Origin: Candidatus Methylobacter oryzae
GTDB taxonomy: Bacteria > Pseudomonadota > Gammaproteobacteria > Methylococcales > Methylomonadaceae
Length of the DNA: 64,000 bases
Direction of reading: 5' to 3'
Assembly: GCF_003994235.2 (NCBI RefSeq)
Contig: NZ_RYFG02000106.1
Span: 1 to 64,000, forward strand
Made by a program: the position numbers and the translations under genes
In this document: piece after piece, positions 28,019 through 37,353 of the stretch
How the letters are laid out: every line of letters begins with the position of its first letter
Position numbering within the stretch: the stretch's first letter is position 1
The notes under the pieces: generated by a model
Databases searched by the model: none
What the model saw: the letters and a program-made list of their open reading frames with translations, nothing else
What the model was told of the DNA's origin: nothing

Positions 28019-28510
28019 ATGATTTTTTCATTGAAACATCAATCCGGCGTGGTATTGCCGATTAGCATGATCATGTTGCTATTGCTGACTTTGATCAGCA
28101 TCACCGCCACTCAAGTCACCGGCCTTGAAGAGAAAATGGCCGGCAACAGCAAGGATTCCAATCTTGCTTTTCAAGCCGCGGAAGCGGCTTTGCGAGCCGG
28201 CGAGGCGGCTACGGCAGGAGCGCCTACGTTATTTACAGGCACGTCGCCGTTTTATACCGGCGCATCGACGACCGATTGGACGAATGCGGCGGTGACGACT
28301 TATAGCGGCGGAATGCTGACGGGTGTTAGCCAATCCCCGCTATATACTATTGAAGACTTAGGCAGCGCCGATAGTACTGGAGGGTGTTCGCCTTGCGAAG
28401 GCGGAGCGCCTCCTCCAACGGGCGGTTCCCGGCTGTACCGAATCACTGTTCGCGGCACGGGCGGCACCGCCAATGCCGTAGTCGTGCTGCAATCCACTTA
28501 CATACGATAG
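28019..28510 (+). CDS. pilX: Type IV pilus minor pilin PilX
   Basis: A 163-residue PilX-type protein with QSGVVLPISMIMLLLLTLISITATQ and the conserved EEKMAGNSKDSNLAFQAAEAAL. I take the ATG at 28019 because AGGA lies 8 bases upstream; an in-frame ATG at 28004 that overlaps the pilW stop would add five residues but lacks a ribosome site. The C-terminal domain holds one close Cys pair (CSPC). It belongs to the tip complex with PilVW and PilY1. Confidence 0.9.
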   Translation: MIFSLKHQSGVVLPISMIMLLLLTLISITATQVTGLEEKMAGNSKDSNLAFQAAEAALRAGEAATAGAPTLFTGTSPFYTGASTTDWTNAAVTTYSGGMLTGVSQSPLYTIEDLGSADSTGGCSPCEGGAPPPTGGSRLYRITVRGTGGTANAVVVLQSTYIR

Positions 28511-28558
28511 ATCCCAAACTTTGTCTTCACATAATGCATCGGTATTCAGGAGTTCGGC

Positions 28559-31500
28559 ATGGACATTAATAAAATTCGAAAGACGACTATTGTCCTTTTT
28601 TTCGGAGTTATTTTAAGCACAGTACTGGAACCGGCGGAGGCGATTACACCGGCACAAACTCCTTTGTATTTGGGAGTGGCTGCGGCTAAACCGAATATCA
28701 TGCTGATGGTGGACAATTCGATGTCGATGGATCAGACTGTGATAGTTGGAGACACTCCTTTAGCACCGAATGCCGTTACAGGATCTGCTTCTACCAGTTG
28801 CAGCAGTACCTACTATTACTCCTCCGGTTCATCGACCTCGGCAGGTGCAACCAGCGTAATTACCATGCAGGTTTTTTCAGGTAGCGCAAAATTTTGTCCA
28901 AGTACTGGAAGCTGTACCAGCAGCAATTCCACCCGTTTCGGCAATTCGAGTGGAAAAAAATGTTTTAACAGCAGTAAATATTACAATGTTTCCGGATTAG
29001 GTGTTTATACGGGCAGCCAGTTAAACAAGTTTTTTAACACATATAATGGAGCTTTTAATGGCTCATTGGGCAGCGTAATAAGTTCTATAACAAGGCTTCA
29101 AATTGTCAAAGATGCCGCGACCAGTTTTGTTAATGCACTGGTACCCGATACTGGCTCATCTCCCACTGTTAGGTTAGGGCTTGCCAGATATAATGGTGAT
29201 ACGGGGGGGGAACTTTTAACCGCCATTGGCGAACTGGATGCAGCCAAGGCAACAGCAGTTACCACTCAAATAGCCGGTTTTACCGCCAATTCCAGTACCC
29301 CGCTGGCGGAAACGTTGTCCGATATTGGGCGCTATTTTGCAACAGGCTATTCCGGGAATCTCACGCTGCATCCCTCTACCTCTAGAACAACCGCGACGGT
29401 AGATACCGTATTCAATAGCCACAGTATTTTGAATTCAACCGGAACAACACTCGCTAACCCTATTCAAGGGGTATGCCAAACCAGCTCCGTGATAATTTTG
29501 AGTGACGGCTTACCGTCATCGGACAGGAATATCAGCACTTATTTGCAAGACTATGACGGTGATTGCTCCGGTAGCAACAGCAGCCTATGCACCACTTACG
29601 ATATGAAAAAAGCTTATGCTTATCCGGGCGGTAACGGTGCGTCCCCCAATCTAAGCATAAGTAATGCCGGTAGTAGTTCCAGCGATTATCTTGATGATGT
29701 TGCCCAGGCTTTATATGAGATGGATTTAAGGCCGGACTTGGCGAAGGTCAACGGGGAAAAAAATAATATTACCACTTATACCGTTGGTTTTGCCGACCCG
29801 GCGATTGATCCTTCGATAGCAGGTGTTAATCCTTTATTAATCGATACGGCGACTCAGGGCGGTGGTCAGTTTATTTACGCAACGGATACTACAACGCTGG
29901 CCGATGCATTGGATAATATTACCTCAAGCATTGTCAGTAAAGTCAGCTCATCTTCTTCGGCGGTAGCTAATTCTGCAAAACTGGATGCCGGTTCTGCCAT
30001 TTATCAAGGGAAGTTCGACAGCGCCGACTGGACGGGAAGTTTATCAATGTTTCCTCTTGGTGCTAGCGAAGATACCAATGGCAATGGGATTTTGGATTCC
30101 GGTGAAGATGCTAATGGAAATCTCAAGCTGGATGGCGGCGCTATTGGAACTGTTTTATGGAACGCTGCCGAGCATATTCCGGCTTTCGGTTCCCGGAATA
30201 TTTTTACTTATAATCCTGCCGGTACTTCAAAGGGAGTAACTTTTACTTGCGCCAATTTAACGGCCAGCCAGAAAACTGCGCTAGGTATATCGAATTGTTC
30301 CAGTACGACCGATCAAGGAGTGTGGCGATTAAACTATATACGCGGCGATTGGAGTCATGAAGAAATGAATCCGGCACGTACCGATACCGACAGTATAAGG
30401 TCGGCGACTGCGGCTGATAGGATTTTTCGTAATCGAACCCACCTTGATAAAACGACGCTTGCTATGGTTTCACCCGATCCCTGGGTTTTAGGTGATATTG
30501 TCAATTCCAATCCTGTGTATGTCAGTAATGAGAATTACGGTTATGACAAATTATCGGGTTCGGAGGGCTCGTCTTATAAAGCTTTTCTGACCAGCAATGC
30601 CTCTCGGCGCAAGATGGTTTATGTAGGAGCTAATGATGGGATGCTGCATGGTTTTGATGCCAGTTCATCGGGTACCGATGCGGGTAAGGAAATCCTTGCT
30701 TATATCCCTAACGCGGTTTATAGCGGACTTAATGCGCTATCGTCGCCCGGCTACAGCCATCAATATATGGTGGATGGTTCCCCGCGCGTAGCCGACGCGT
30801 ATTTCGGCAGCGCTTGGCATACGATGCTGGTGGGGACGACCGGTGCAGGCGGCAAAGCGGTGTTTGGACTGGATGTGACTAATCCGAGCAGTTTCGGCGG
30901 CAGCAATGTGTTATGGGAAATCAGCGACAGCGACAGCCCTGTGGCTTCCGACCTAACCTCGGATACATCGGCGAAGCGCGGTTTTGCCGGCAATTTGGGC
31001 TATACTTTGCCGCAGCCGGCGATTGTGAGAATGCACGATGGCTCATGGGCGGCTATTGTGGCCAATGGTTATGGCAGTGTTAATAACTTGGCGGTGTTAT
31101 ACATTATTGACGTGCAGACAGGCCGGCTCATTACCGCTATCGATACAAAAGCCGGAAGTTCGACTGCGCCGAATGGATTATCCTCGCCGATTGCCGTTGA
31201 CACGGATGACGACCGAATCGTGGATGTTATTTATGCGGGCGATTTACTCGGTAATCTGTGGAAGTTCGATGTAAGCTCTTCGAATAATAATCAATGGAAA
31301 GTCGCTTACGGTACAACGTCGGCACCGGCACCGTTGTTTGTTGCTTGCACTAATCAAAGTGCTTGCGATACCACGAGACAGCCGATTACGGCCAAGCCGC
31401 AAGTCGGTAAAATAGGATCAGGCCAGTCTGCCGGCATTATGGTGTATTTCGGTACCGGCAAATATTTTGAAACCATCGACAATAATGTGACCGGCGCACA

Positions 31501-32098
31501 AACCCAGACTTTTTATGGCATCTGGGATAATAACGCCGCCGTGGCAAAGACTGATTTACAAGCTCAGACCATTACACAGGTCGCGACAGTTGGGGCACTT
31601 AGTTTACGGATAAGTACCAATAACGCTGTTAATTACCCAACCCAAAAAGGGTGGTATATGAATTTATCCAGCAATGGTGAACGCGTCGTGAATGCGCCAA
31701 TGCTACGTAACGGGCACATTATTTTCACTACCTTAATTCCTATTCCTCCATCTGGAACAGAGATTTGTGGTGCTGGTTCCGAGGCAACCAGTTGGTTAAT
31801 GGAGTTGGATGCATTGACCGGCAGTCAGTTGCCGAGTACAGCAGGAGGTGCACCCTGGGATATTACCGGGGATGGAATGATAAACGCCGATGATTTGGTA
31901 GCGCTTTCCGATGGTACTCATATTGCTCCGTCAGGCTTACAGCTTGATGGCGGCGTTAGTGCACCTGCTGTGCTTGTAGACGGAAAGCGGGAAGACTTCA
32001 TTTTTAGTAGCACTAAGAATGCAGCGCTTCTAAATGTAAAAGGACAACATCTTTCAAGTTCGTCGGGCAATAGACAATCCTGGCGGCAGCTTCAATAA
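28559..32098 (+). CDS. pilY1: Type IV pilus tip adhesin / assembly factor PilY1
   Basis: 1179 residues with an N-terminal signal peptide. A VWA-like domain (about 45-460) contains the metal-site motif DNSMSMD near residue 51. A calcium-loop pair, DTNGNGILDSGEDANGN, lies near 505-525. The C-terminal half is the PilY1 beta-propeller, with VYVGANDGMLHGFDA and the calcium loop DTDDDRIVD (about 880) that in Pseudomonas controls extension and retraction, followed by YAGDLLGNLWKFD. A second dockerin-like loop, DGMINADD, is near 1105. It is codirectional with pilX, 48 bp upstream. Confidence 0.95.
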   Translation: MDINKIRKTTIVLFFGVILSTVLEPAEAITPAQTPLYLGVAAAKPNIMLMVDNSMSMDQTVIVGDTPLAPNAVTGSASTSCSSTYYYSSGSSTSAGATSVITMQVFSGSAKFCPSTGSCTSSNSTRFGNSSGKKCFNSSKYYNVSGLGVYTGSQLNKFFNTYNGAFNGSLGSVISSITRLQIVKDAATSFVNALVPDTGSSPTVRLGLARYNGDTGGELLTAIGELDAAKATAVTTQIAGFTANSSTPLAETLSDIGRYFATGYSGNLTLHPSTSRTTATVDTVFNSHSILNSTGTTLANPIQGVCQTSSVIILSDGLPSSDRNISTYLQDYDGDCSGSNSSLCTTYDMKKAYAYPGGNGASPNLSISNAGSSSSDYLDDVAQALYEMDLRPDLAKVNGEKNNITTYTVGFADPAIDPSIAGVNPLLIDTATQGGGQFIYATDTTTLADALDNITSSIVSKVSSSSSAVANSAKLDAGSAIYQGKFDSADWTGSLSMFPLGASEDTNGNGILDSGEDANGNLKLDGGAIGTVLWNAAEHIPAFGSRNIFTYNPAGTSKGVTFTCANLTASQKTALGISNCSSTTDQGVWRLNYIRGDWSHEEMNPARTDTDSIRSATAADRIFRNRTHLDKTTLAMVSPDPWVLGDIVNSNPVYVSNENYGYDKLSGSEGSSYKAFLTSNASRRKMVYVGANDGMLHGFDASSSGTDAGKEILAYIPNAVYSGLNALSSPGYSHQYMVDGSPRVADAYFGSAWHTMLVGTTGAGGKAVFGLDVTNPSSFGGSNVLWEISDSDSPVASDLTSDTSAKRGFAGNLGYTLPQPAIVRMHDGSWAAIVANGYGSVNNLAVLYIIDVQTGRLITAIDTKAGSSTAPNGLSSPIAVDTDDDRIVDVIYAGDLLGNLWKFDVSSSNNNQWKVAYGTTSAPAPLFVACTNQSACDTTRQPITAKPQVGKIGSGQSAGIMVYFGTGKYFETIDNNVTGAQTQTFYGIWDNNAAVAKTDLQAQTITQVATVGALSLRISTNNAVNYPTQKGWYMNLSSNGERVVNAPMLRNGHIIFTTLIPIPPSGTEICGAGSEATSWLMELDALTGSQLPSTAGGAPWDITGDGMINADDLVALSDGTHIAPSGLQLDGGVSAPAVLVDGKREDFIFSSTKNAALLNVKGQHLSSSSGNRQSWRQLQ

Positions 32099-32135
32099 AT
32101 TTATCAACAAGAGATATCACTGTTTTAATGATGCC

Positions 32136-32163
32136 AAGCAACCGATATGCTTATCGGTTGCTT
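32136..32163 (+). terminator. Hairpin between pilY1 and pilE
   Basis: An 11-bp perfect stem, AAGCAACCGAT/ATCGGTTGCTT, with a 6-base loop, located 37 bp after the pilY1 stop. It has no long T run, so it may be an attenuating hairpin that partly separates pilY1 from pilE. Confidence 0.5.
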
Positions 32164-32192
32164 CCATGCTTGAACTTTAGGAGAAATAGTGA

Positions 32193-32627
32193 ATGAAACA
32201 GCAGCAACAAAATGGCTTCACACTGATAGAACTGATGATTACTGTGGTAATCGTCGGTATTCTTGCCGGTATCGCTTATCCCAGCTATCAAGATAGTGTT
32301 ATGAAATCGCGCCGGGCGGATGCGAAAGGCGCGTTGTTAGGGTTAGCTAATGCGATGGAGCGGCATTTCACGGAAACGAACAGTTATTTAGGGGCAGGCA
32401 CGACCAGTAACAATACCGGAAGCCCGACTATTTTTTCGACTACCAGTCCGGTAGGTGGCGGCACTGCCTATTACAATCTAACGATTAATGCAGTAACTGA
32501 CAGCACTTATACGCTATATGCGACGCCAACCGGCGCTCAGGCCAATGACAGATGCGGTACGTTATCGTTAACGCAAACCGGCGTTAAAGGTGTTTCAACT
32601 TCCGTCCCTGTCGCCGAGTGTTGGTGA
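32193..32627 (+). CDS. pilE: Type IV pilin-like protein PilE
   Basis: A 144-residue prepilin. The leader MKQQQQNG precedes FTLIELMITVVIVGILAGIAYPSYQDSVMKSRRADAK, the classic PilE/PilA start. The C-terminal Cys pair (DRC, ECW) marks the D-region loop. AGGAGA precedes the ATG. It ends the minor-pilin cluster and is probably the minor pilin linking the tip to the fibre, as PilE in Pseudomonas. Confidence 0.93.
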   Translation: MKQQQQNGFTLIELMITVVIVGILAGIAYPSYQDSVMKSRRADAKGALLGLANAMERHFTETNSYLGAGTTSNNTGSPTIFSTTSPVGGGTAYYNLTINAVTDSTYTLYATPTGAQANDRCGTLSLTQTGVKGVSTSVPVAECW

Positions 32628-32706
32628 TTTTCTGTATCGCTTAAGACGATAAAATCCGCTCATTATTCGGCGCAATAAAATAATTCGTTTTTACGATGGA
32701 ATTATC

Positions 32707-34302
32707 TTAAGTGCCTCTTTTAATAGTAAAAAAGCTTAATTTTCCCACGCTTTTTTTAACCACCGCCCTAACCGGCAAGGTAAATATTACTGTCACTTTC
32801 AAGCCGCCGAATTCGGATTCGTCCAGCACCAGTTCAGCATCGTGTATCGTTGCAATACGTTGCACGATTGAAAAGCCAAGACCTGTACCCTGGACTTTAT
32901 TCGCGGTCTCAACACAGCGGTGAAATCGTTTTAGCGAGTTTTCATATTGATCGGGGGCTATGCCCGGCCCCGAGTCTTCAACGCACAGCTTCAATTGATG
33001 CTCCGTCCCTACCAGGCTAACCCTGACTATGCCTTGAGCGGGCGTATATTTGATCGCGTTATCAATGACATTCCTGACCAAGATATTGATTAACAATGTA
33101 TTTGCGACGATAGGTACGGCGTTAACCTCATCGTATTCCATGTGAATGCGCTTTTTGTGCGCTTCAGGGTCGAGTTCGGCAATGATTCTTGGCACTTCGC
33201 GGCTGAGCACCGTCATTTCTTTGGCCAAATATTCAGTGCCGGATTCAATACGGGAGAATGTCAATAATTGCTGAACCATGTAGGTCATGCGGTTGACGGC
33301 TTGTTCGATTCGCTTCAGTGCTTGGTGGCGCACTGCCTCATCCTTAGTACGCATTGCGACTTGAGCTTGCGTCAACAGGCCTGCCAATGGCGTTCTTAAT
33401 TCGTGCGAGGCATCGGCGGTAAAGCGGCGTTCATGCTCAAAAGCCTGTTCAAGCTGGGCAAACAGGTTGTTGATCTCATTGACGACCGGGATGATTTCTT
33501 TGGGCAGTTTTTTACTGGACAGCGGTTTAAGAAAGCTGGCTTCCCGTCTGGATAAGGCTATTTCCAGGCGATTAAGCGGTTTTAACGCATGTCCGACAAT
33601 GATCCAGATAACGATACCTAAAATCGGCAAGCCGACCAAAAACTGCATGACCAATTGCGCCGATATTTCATCGGTTAATTCGGCACGAATTTCTTCCTTT
33701 TGGCCGACGTGAATAACATACTCGCCATTAGAGCTGGAGATACTGAATACGTGCCATACATGCCCGTCGATCTTGGTTTCGCTAAAACCATTAGCGGCTT
33801 CGGAAAAGGCAAATGTTGGCGCGCTCTCTGAACGTAGCAGTAAACCGTCATTTTTGGACCACAATTGAAAAGCAACTTTTCTTTCATATTTATGACCTAA
33901 AGCGTTGGCTTCCAAAAGGCCGTCAAATACATCCCATAATTGATCGTCGATATTTTTCTTGCTGAATCCGTGTACCGCAAATTCAGGCGAGTTTTCCGAG
34001 CGTAGCAGAAGGCTGTCTCCTTTAGCCCAGAGTTGAAACGCACTTTTGTTCTTGCGGCCGGTATAAGGATGTAAATGTTCGTCAGTCTGGGTTTGCGCCC
34101 AATGTTTGGATAGCGAACCTTCCCGCACCAAACTTTCAACAAACACATGCAGCACTTTTGCCGATTGCGCCAATTCCGCATCGAACAGGCTGGCAACTTC
34201 GTCACGGGTGACTTTATAACTCATGTAGGCGGTTACTCCCCAAATCAGCATCGATGCGGAAAGCAGGCTAAACAATAACAGTTGGCGTAGCGAATAGTTC
34301 AT
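32707..34302 (-). CDS. QseC-like sensor histidine kinase with duplicated sensor repeat
   Basis: 531 residues. TM1 is at about 8-28, the periplasmic sensor at about 29-215, TM2 at about 218-238, then HAMP-like sequence and HisKA with ASHELRTPLAGLL (phospho-His near 297). The ATPase boxes are NVIDNAIKYTP, EDSGPGIA and QGTGLGFSIV. The sensor holds two tandem copies of a motif of about 50 residues: FQLWAKGDSLLLRSE at 89-103 and FQLWSKNDGLLLRSE at 145-159, each followed by a WDVFDG or WHVFSI end, with a period of exactly 56 residues. QseC-type sensors normally have one such unit. It follows the response regulator gene with the repeat at 34384 in between. Confidence 0.92.
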   Translation of the reverse strand: MNYSLRQLLLFSLLSASMLIWGVTAYMSYKVTRDEVASLFDAELAQSAKVLHVFVESLVREGSLSKHWAQTQTDEHLHPYTGRKNKSAFQLWAKGDSLLLRSENSPEFAVHGFSKKNIDDQLWDVFDGLLEANALGHKYERKVAFQLWSKNDGLLLRSESAPTFAFSEAANGFSETKIDGHVWHVFSISSSNGEYVIHVGQKEEIRAELTDEISAQLVMQFLVGLPILGIVIWIIVGHALKPLNRLEIALSRREASFLKPLSSKKLPKEIIPVVNEINNLFAQLEQAFEHERRFTADASHELRTPLAGLLTQAQVAMRTKDEAVRHQALKRIEQAVNRMTYMVQQLLTFSRIESGTEYLAKEMTVLSREVPRIIAELDPEAHKKRIHMEYDEVNAVPIVANTLLINILVRNVIDNAIKYTPAQGIVRVSLVGTEHQLKLCVEDSGPGIAPDQYENSLKRFHRCVETANKVQGTGLGFSIVQRIATIHDAELVLDESEFGGLKVTVIFTLPVRAVVKKSVGKLSFFTIKRGT

Positions 34303-34383
34303 TTATTCTTGGAACGATTTAATAGGCGGAAACGGAACACGGATGATGCTGATAAGACGGATTTTTAAATATTTTGCGATTTT

Positions 34384-34439
34384 AAAGCTGAGTTGAGCGG
34401 CTGGTCTGCTCAAACGAAACTTATGTCCTGTGGGTATAA
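34384..34439 (+). repeat. Dispersed hairpin repeat copy inside two-component operon
   Basis: A copy with stem TTGAGCGG/CTGCTCAA (one G-T pair) and the second hairpin TTATGTCC/GGGTATAA. It lies in the 185-bp gap between the response regulator and the kinase, on the strand opposite to these genes. Confidence 0.8.
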
Positions 34440-34487
34440 TCAGTGATTATCCGTTAAATTAATGTCATCAGTGTTCCATTATTAAAA

Positions 34488-35147
34488 TCAATCTTCATCG
34501 ATAATATAGCCCACACCCCTGACGGTGCGGATAATGGACGGGTCGAGTTTTTTTCTCAAATGATGAATATGCACTTCCACGGTATTGCTTTCTACATCGG
34601 AATCCCATGAGTACATACTTTCTTCAAGCCGGGCGCGGGAAATAACCCGGCCGATATTGCCCATCAAAAAGCTCAATATCTCGAATTCTTTTTGCGACAA
34701 ATCGACTTTTTCATCGTTCCATGAAACTTGGCGCGAGGCAGGGTCCAGAACAATGCCTTTATATTCAATATTCGGAGCGCTACGCCCTTCGTTTCTTCTC
34801 GCCAACGCCCTTAATCGGGCGCACACTTCGTCCAGCTCGAACGGTTTGATTACAAAATCGTCGGCACCGCTATCCAGTCCCATTACGCGATCCGGCACGG
34901 TGTCCTTGGCTGTCAGGACCATTACCGGCGTTTCATCTTTACGCGCTCTTAGCGCTTTCAAAATATCCAGGCCTTCCATGTCCGGCAAGTTTAAATCCAG
35001 CACGATCAGCTCATAGCTATTGATTTTCAGGGCTTCGTCGGCAAGTTTGCCGTTGGTCAGCCAGTCAACCGCATAACCCTCCATTTTTAAGCCTTCGACC
35101 AGACCATCGCCCAGTATTTCGTCGTCTTCAACTAGTAATAGTCGCAT
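34488..35147 (-). CDS. OmpR-family response regulator (QseB/PmrA-like)
   Basis: A 219-residue response regulator. The receiver domain (1-115) has the acidic pocket VEDDE, phospho-acceptor Asp51 in LIVLDLNLP, Thr in VLTAKD and Lys in VIKPF. The winged-helix DNA-binding domain (about 125-218) ends with VEVHIHHLRKKLD and RTVRGVGYII. It is upstream of and paired with the QseC-like kinase. Such pairs often respond to metals, cationic peptides or pili signals; the neighbouring pilus genes are transcribed convergently, but a regulatory link is unproven. Confidence 0.95.
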   Translation of the reverse strand: MRLLLVEDDEILGDGLVEGLKMEGYAVDWLTNGKLADEALKINSYELIVLDLNLPDMEGLDILKALRARKDETPVMVLTAKDTVPDRVMGLDSGADDFVIKPFELDEVCARLRALARRNEGRSAPNIEYKGIVLDPASRQVSWNDEKVDLSQKEFEILSFLMGNIGRVISRARLEESMYSWDSDVESNTVEVHIHHLRKKLDPSIIRTVRGVGYIIDED

Positions 35148-35315
35148 ATGTTCTCGCTTTAAATTAGATAGTTATCAACAAAAAGTATAAGCGTAACCAA
35201 GCAAAGTTAAGCATTACTTAAGTTCCTGGCAGGTTTGCAAGCCGACATGGAGCCTTATTAATCGGAAGCCCGCATGTTAAACTGCAAATTATTTTAACCA
35301 CGTAGCAAAAATCTC

Positions 35316-36449
35316 TTGCCCCTGCTTAGTCTCTATATTCATATTCCCTGGTGTATCAGAAAATGCCCCTATTGTGATTTTAATTCACACGCGGCTAAAT
35401 CCGACATGCCTGAGTCCGCCTATATAACTGCATTGTTGGATGATTTAGCCTGCGATATACAACGCTATAATATCACCCAACCGATAAGCAGCATTTTTAT
35501 CGGCGGCGGCACGCCCAGTTTATTTTCGCCGGAAGCGCTGAATCGGCTGTTACGCGGCGTCGAGCAACAGCTAAAGCTTGAAGAGGGATTGGAAATAACC
35601 CTAGAAGCTAATCCGGGCACGTTTGAAAGCCATAAATTCGCTGAGTTCAGGGCGTTGGGCATCAACCGCTTATCGATCGGCATACAAACTTTCAACGATC
35701 AGTTATTACAAGCATTAGGCCGCGTTCACTCAGCGCAGGAAGCTATTCATGCCGCCGAAATTGCCCATCAGTCAGGGTTTGACAATTTTAATCTGGACTT
35801 GATGTTCGGCTTGCCCGGCGCAAGTCCTGACAGTAGCAAAATAGACATAAAAACGGCGATAAGCCTCGAGCCTACGCATATTTCTTTTTACCAGTTAACC
35901 TTGGAGCCTAATACCTGGTTTCATAAGTTTCCTCCCCAACTTCCCGACGACGAAACAATATTCAACACGCAAAAAGAATGTCAGCAAATATTGGCCAGTC
36001 ACGGTTATCGCCAATATGAGGTTTCGGCCTATAGTAAACAAGGCCGGCAGTGCCGGCATAATGTAAATTATTGGCAATTTGGCGATTATCTGGGTATTGG
36101 CGCCGGTGCGCATGGGAAAATTACTCAAAGTTTGCCGGAAGCTATTATTCGCAGTTTTAAAACTAAAAGTCCGGAACAGTACTTAAATAATGTACAACAA
36201 AACGGCGGAGCCGATGTCATTGCTGTAGCGGAGTTGCCTTTAGAATTTGTGATGAATCATTTGCGCCTGAAGCAAGGATTTAGCCTGGAAGATTATCAAG
36301 CTGCAACAGGCCTTGCCCCCGCGACACTGGAGCCGGCTTTATCGCGCTGTGTGAAACAAAACTTGCTTATCCGGCAAAACAATCACTATTATTGCTCAGA
36401 ACAAGGTTGGAATTTTCTGGACAATGTCTTAGCGAATTTCATTCCTTAA
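35316..36449 (+). CDS. hemW: HemW-like radical SAM heme chaperone
   Basis: A 377-residue radical SAM protein using a TTG start (LPLLSLYIHIPWC). The cluster motif is C-I-R-K-C-P-Y-C, that is CxxxCxxC, and GGGTPS and the HemN-type C-terminal wing follow. It lacks the extra N-terminal Cys-containing region of true HemN, so it is HemW, which binds heme and delivers it to respiratory enzymes. The gene is 30 bp upstream of pyrE and is probably cotranscribed. Confidence 0.93.
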   Translation: MPLLSLYIHIPWCIRKCPYCDFNSHAAKSDMPESAYITALLDDLACDIQRYNITQPISSIFIGGGTPSLFSPEALNRLLRGVEQQLKLEEGLEITLEANPGTFESHKFAEFRALGINRLSIGIQTFNDQLLQALGRVHSAQEAIHAAEIAHQSGFDNFNLDLMFGLPGASPDSSKIDIKTAISLEPTHISFYQLTLEPNTWFHKFPPQLPDDETIFNTQKECQQILASHGYRQYEVSAYSKQGRQCRHNVNYWQFGDYLGIGAGAHGKITQSLPEAIIRSFKTKSPEQYLNNVQQNGGADVIAVAELPLEFVMNHLRLKQGFSLEDYQAATGLAPATLEPALSRCVKQNLLIRQNNHYYCSEQGWNFLDNVLANFIP

Positions 36450-36479
36450 TTCCTGTAAACACGCTAACAATAATTTATC

Positions 36480-37136
36480 ATGCTTGATTATCAAAAAGAT
36501 TTTATTTCCTATGCCCTAGAATGCGGCGTTCTCAAATTCGGCGAATTCCAGTTGAAATCAGGCCGTACCAGCCCTTATTTTTTTAATACCGGTTTATTTA
36601 ATACCGGCGCCCAGCTCGGCAAATTGGGGCAGTTCTATGCCCGGGCGTTGGTCCAGTCCGGGCTTAACCCGGACATTCTTTACGGTCCGGCTTATAAAGG
36701 CATTCCGCTGGTTAGCGCCACATCAATAGCTTATGCCCAGTTGACCGGCGACGATATTCCCTTTTCATTCAATCGCAAAGAAGCCAAGGATCATGGCGAG
36801 GGCGGCAGTCTGGTCGGAGCTCCGTTACAAGGTAAGGTACTGATTCTTGACGATGTGATTACTGCCGGCACTTCGGTCAGGGAGTCCGTTGAAATTATAA
36901 AAAATGCCCATGCAACACCGGCAGGCGTATTGATCGCCTTGGACAGGCAGGAAAAAGGCCAAAATGATGTTTCCGCTATTGCGGAAGTTAAAGATCAGTT
37001 TGCAATGCCGGTAGTCGCAATTATTACTCTGGCAAATATTATTGAATATCTAATGGACGGCGCAGCAGTGGAAGGCGTGGATAGCGCATCCCTACTTGAT
37101 CGGATAAAAGTTTATCAAGGTCTTTACGGTATTTAG
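36480..37136 (+). CDS. pyrE: Orotate phosphoribosyltransferase
   Basis: A 218-residue type I phosphoribosyltransferase with the PRPP motif [17 protein letters not shown], the [14 protein letters not shown] segment and the flexible-loop region [11 protein letters not shown]. It converts orotate and PRPP to OMP in pyrimidine synthesis. Length matches the proteobacterial enzyme. It follows hemW closely and is followed by stem-loops at 37168 and 37234. Confidence 0.97.
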   Translation: MLDYQKDFISYALECGVLKFGEFQLKSGRTSPYFFNTGLFNTGAQLGKLGQFYARALVQSGLNPDILYGPAYKGIPLVSATSIAYAQLTGDDIPFSFNRKEAKDHGEGGSLVGAPLQGKVLILDDVITAGTSVRESVEIIKNAHATPAGVLIALDRQEKGQNDVSAIAEVKDQFAMPVVAIITLANIIEYLMDGAAVEGVDSASLLDRIKVYQGLYGI

Positions 37137-37167
37137 AGATACGCAAATTTGGCTAAAAAATAAAATT

Positions 37168-37192
37168 ATCTTAAGCTAACAGTTCTTAAGAT
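37168..37192 (+). terminator. Hairpin downstream of pyrE
   Basis: Perfect 8-bp stem ATCTTAAG/CTTAAGAT with a 9-base loop, 31 bp after the pyrE stop, preceded by an A-rich run. A probable transcript end. Confidence 0.5.
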
Positions 37193-37233
37193 ATAGACTA
37201 CAATTATCCCAAAAAAACATCGTTATTCGACGG

Positions 37234-37260
37234 TTGCATGGATAGATTTTATCCGTGCAA
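37234..37260 (+). terminator. Second hairpin between pyrE and the dynamin gene
   Basis: An 11-bp stem, TTGCATGGATA/TATCCGTGCAA, with one T-G wobble and a short T-rich loop. It may be a second terminator or a leader hairpin of the dynamin gene. Confidence 0.4.
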
Positions 37261-37353
37261 TATTTGCATTCACCACATCCATGCGGTTTATGCAGGAGCA
37301 CAAACCGATATTTCGGCTAATTAAAAAATCATGTTAGCAACAAAAGGCGCACC

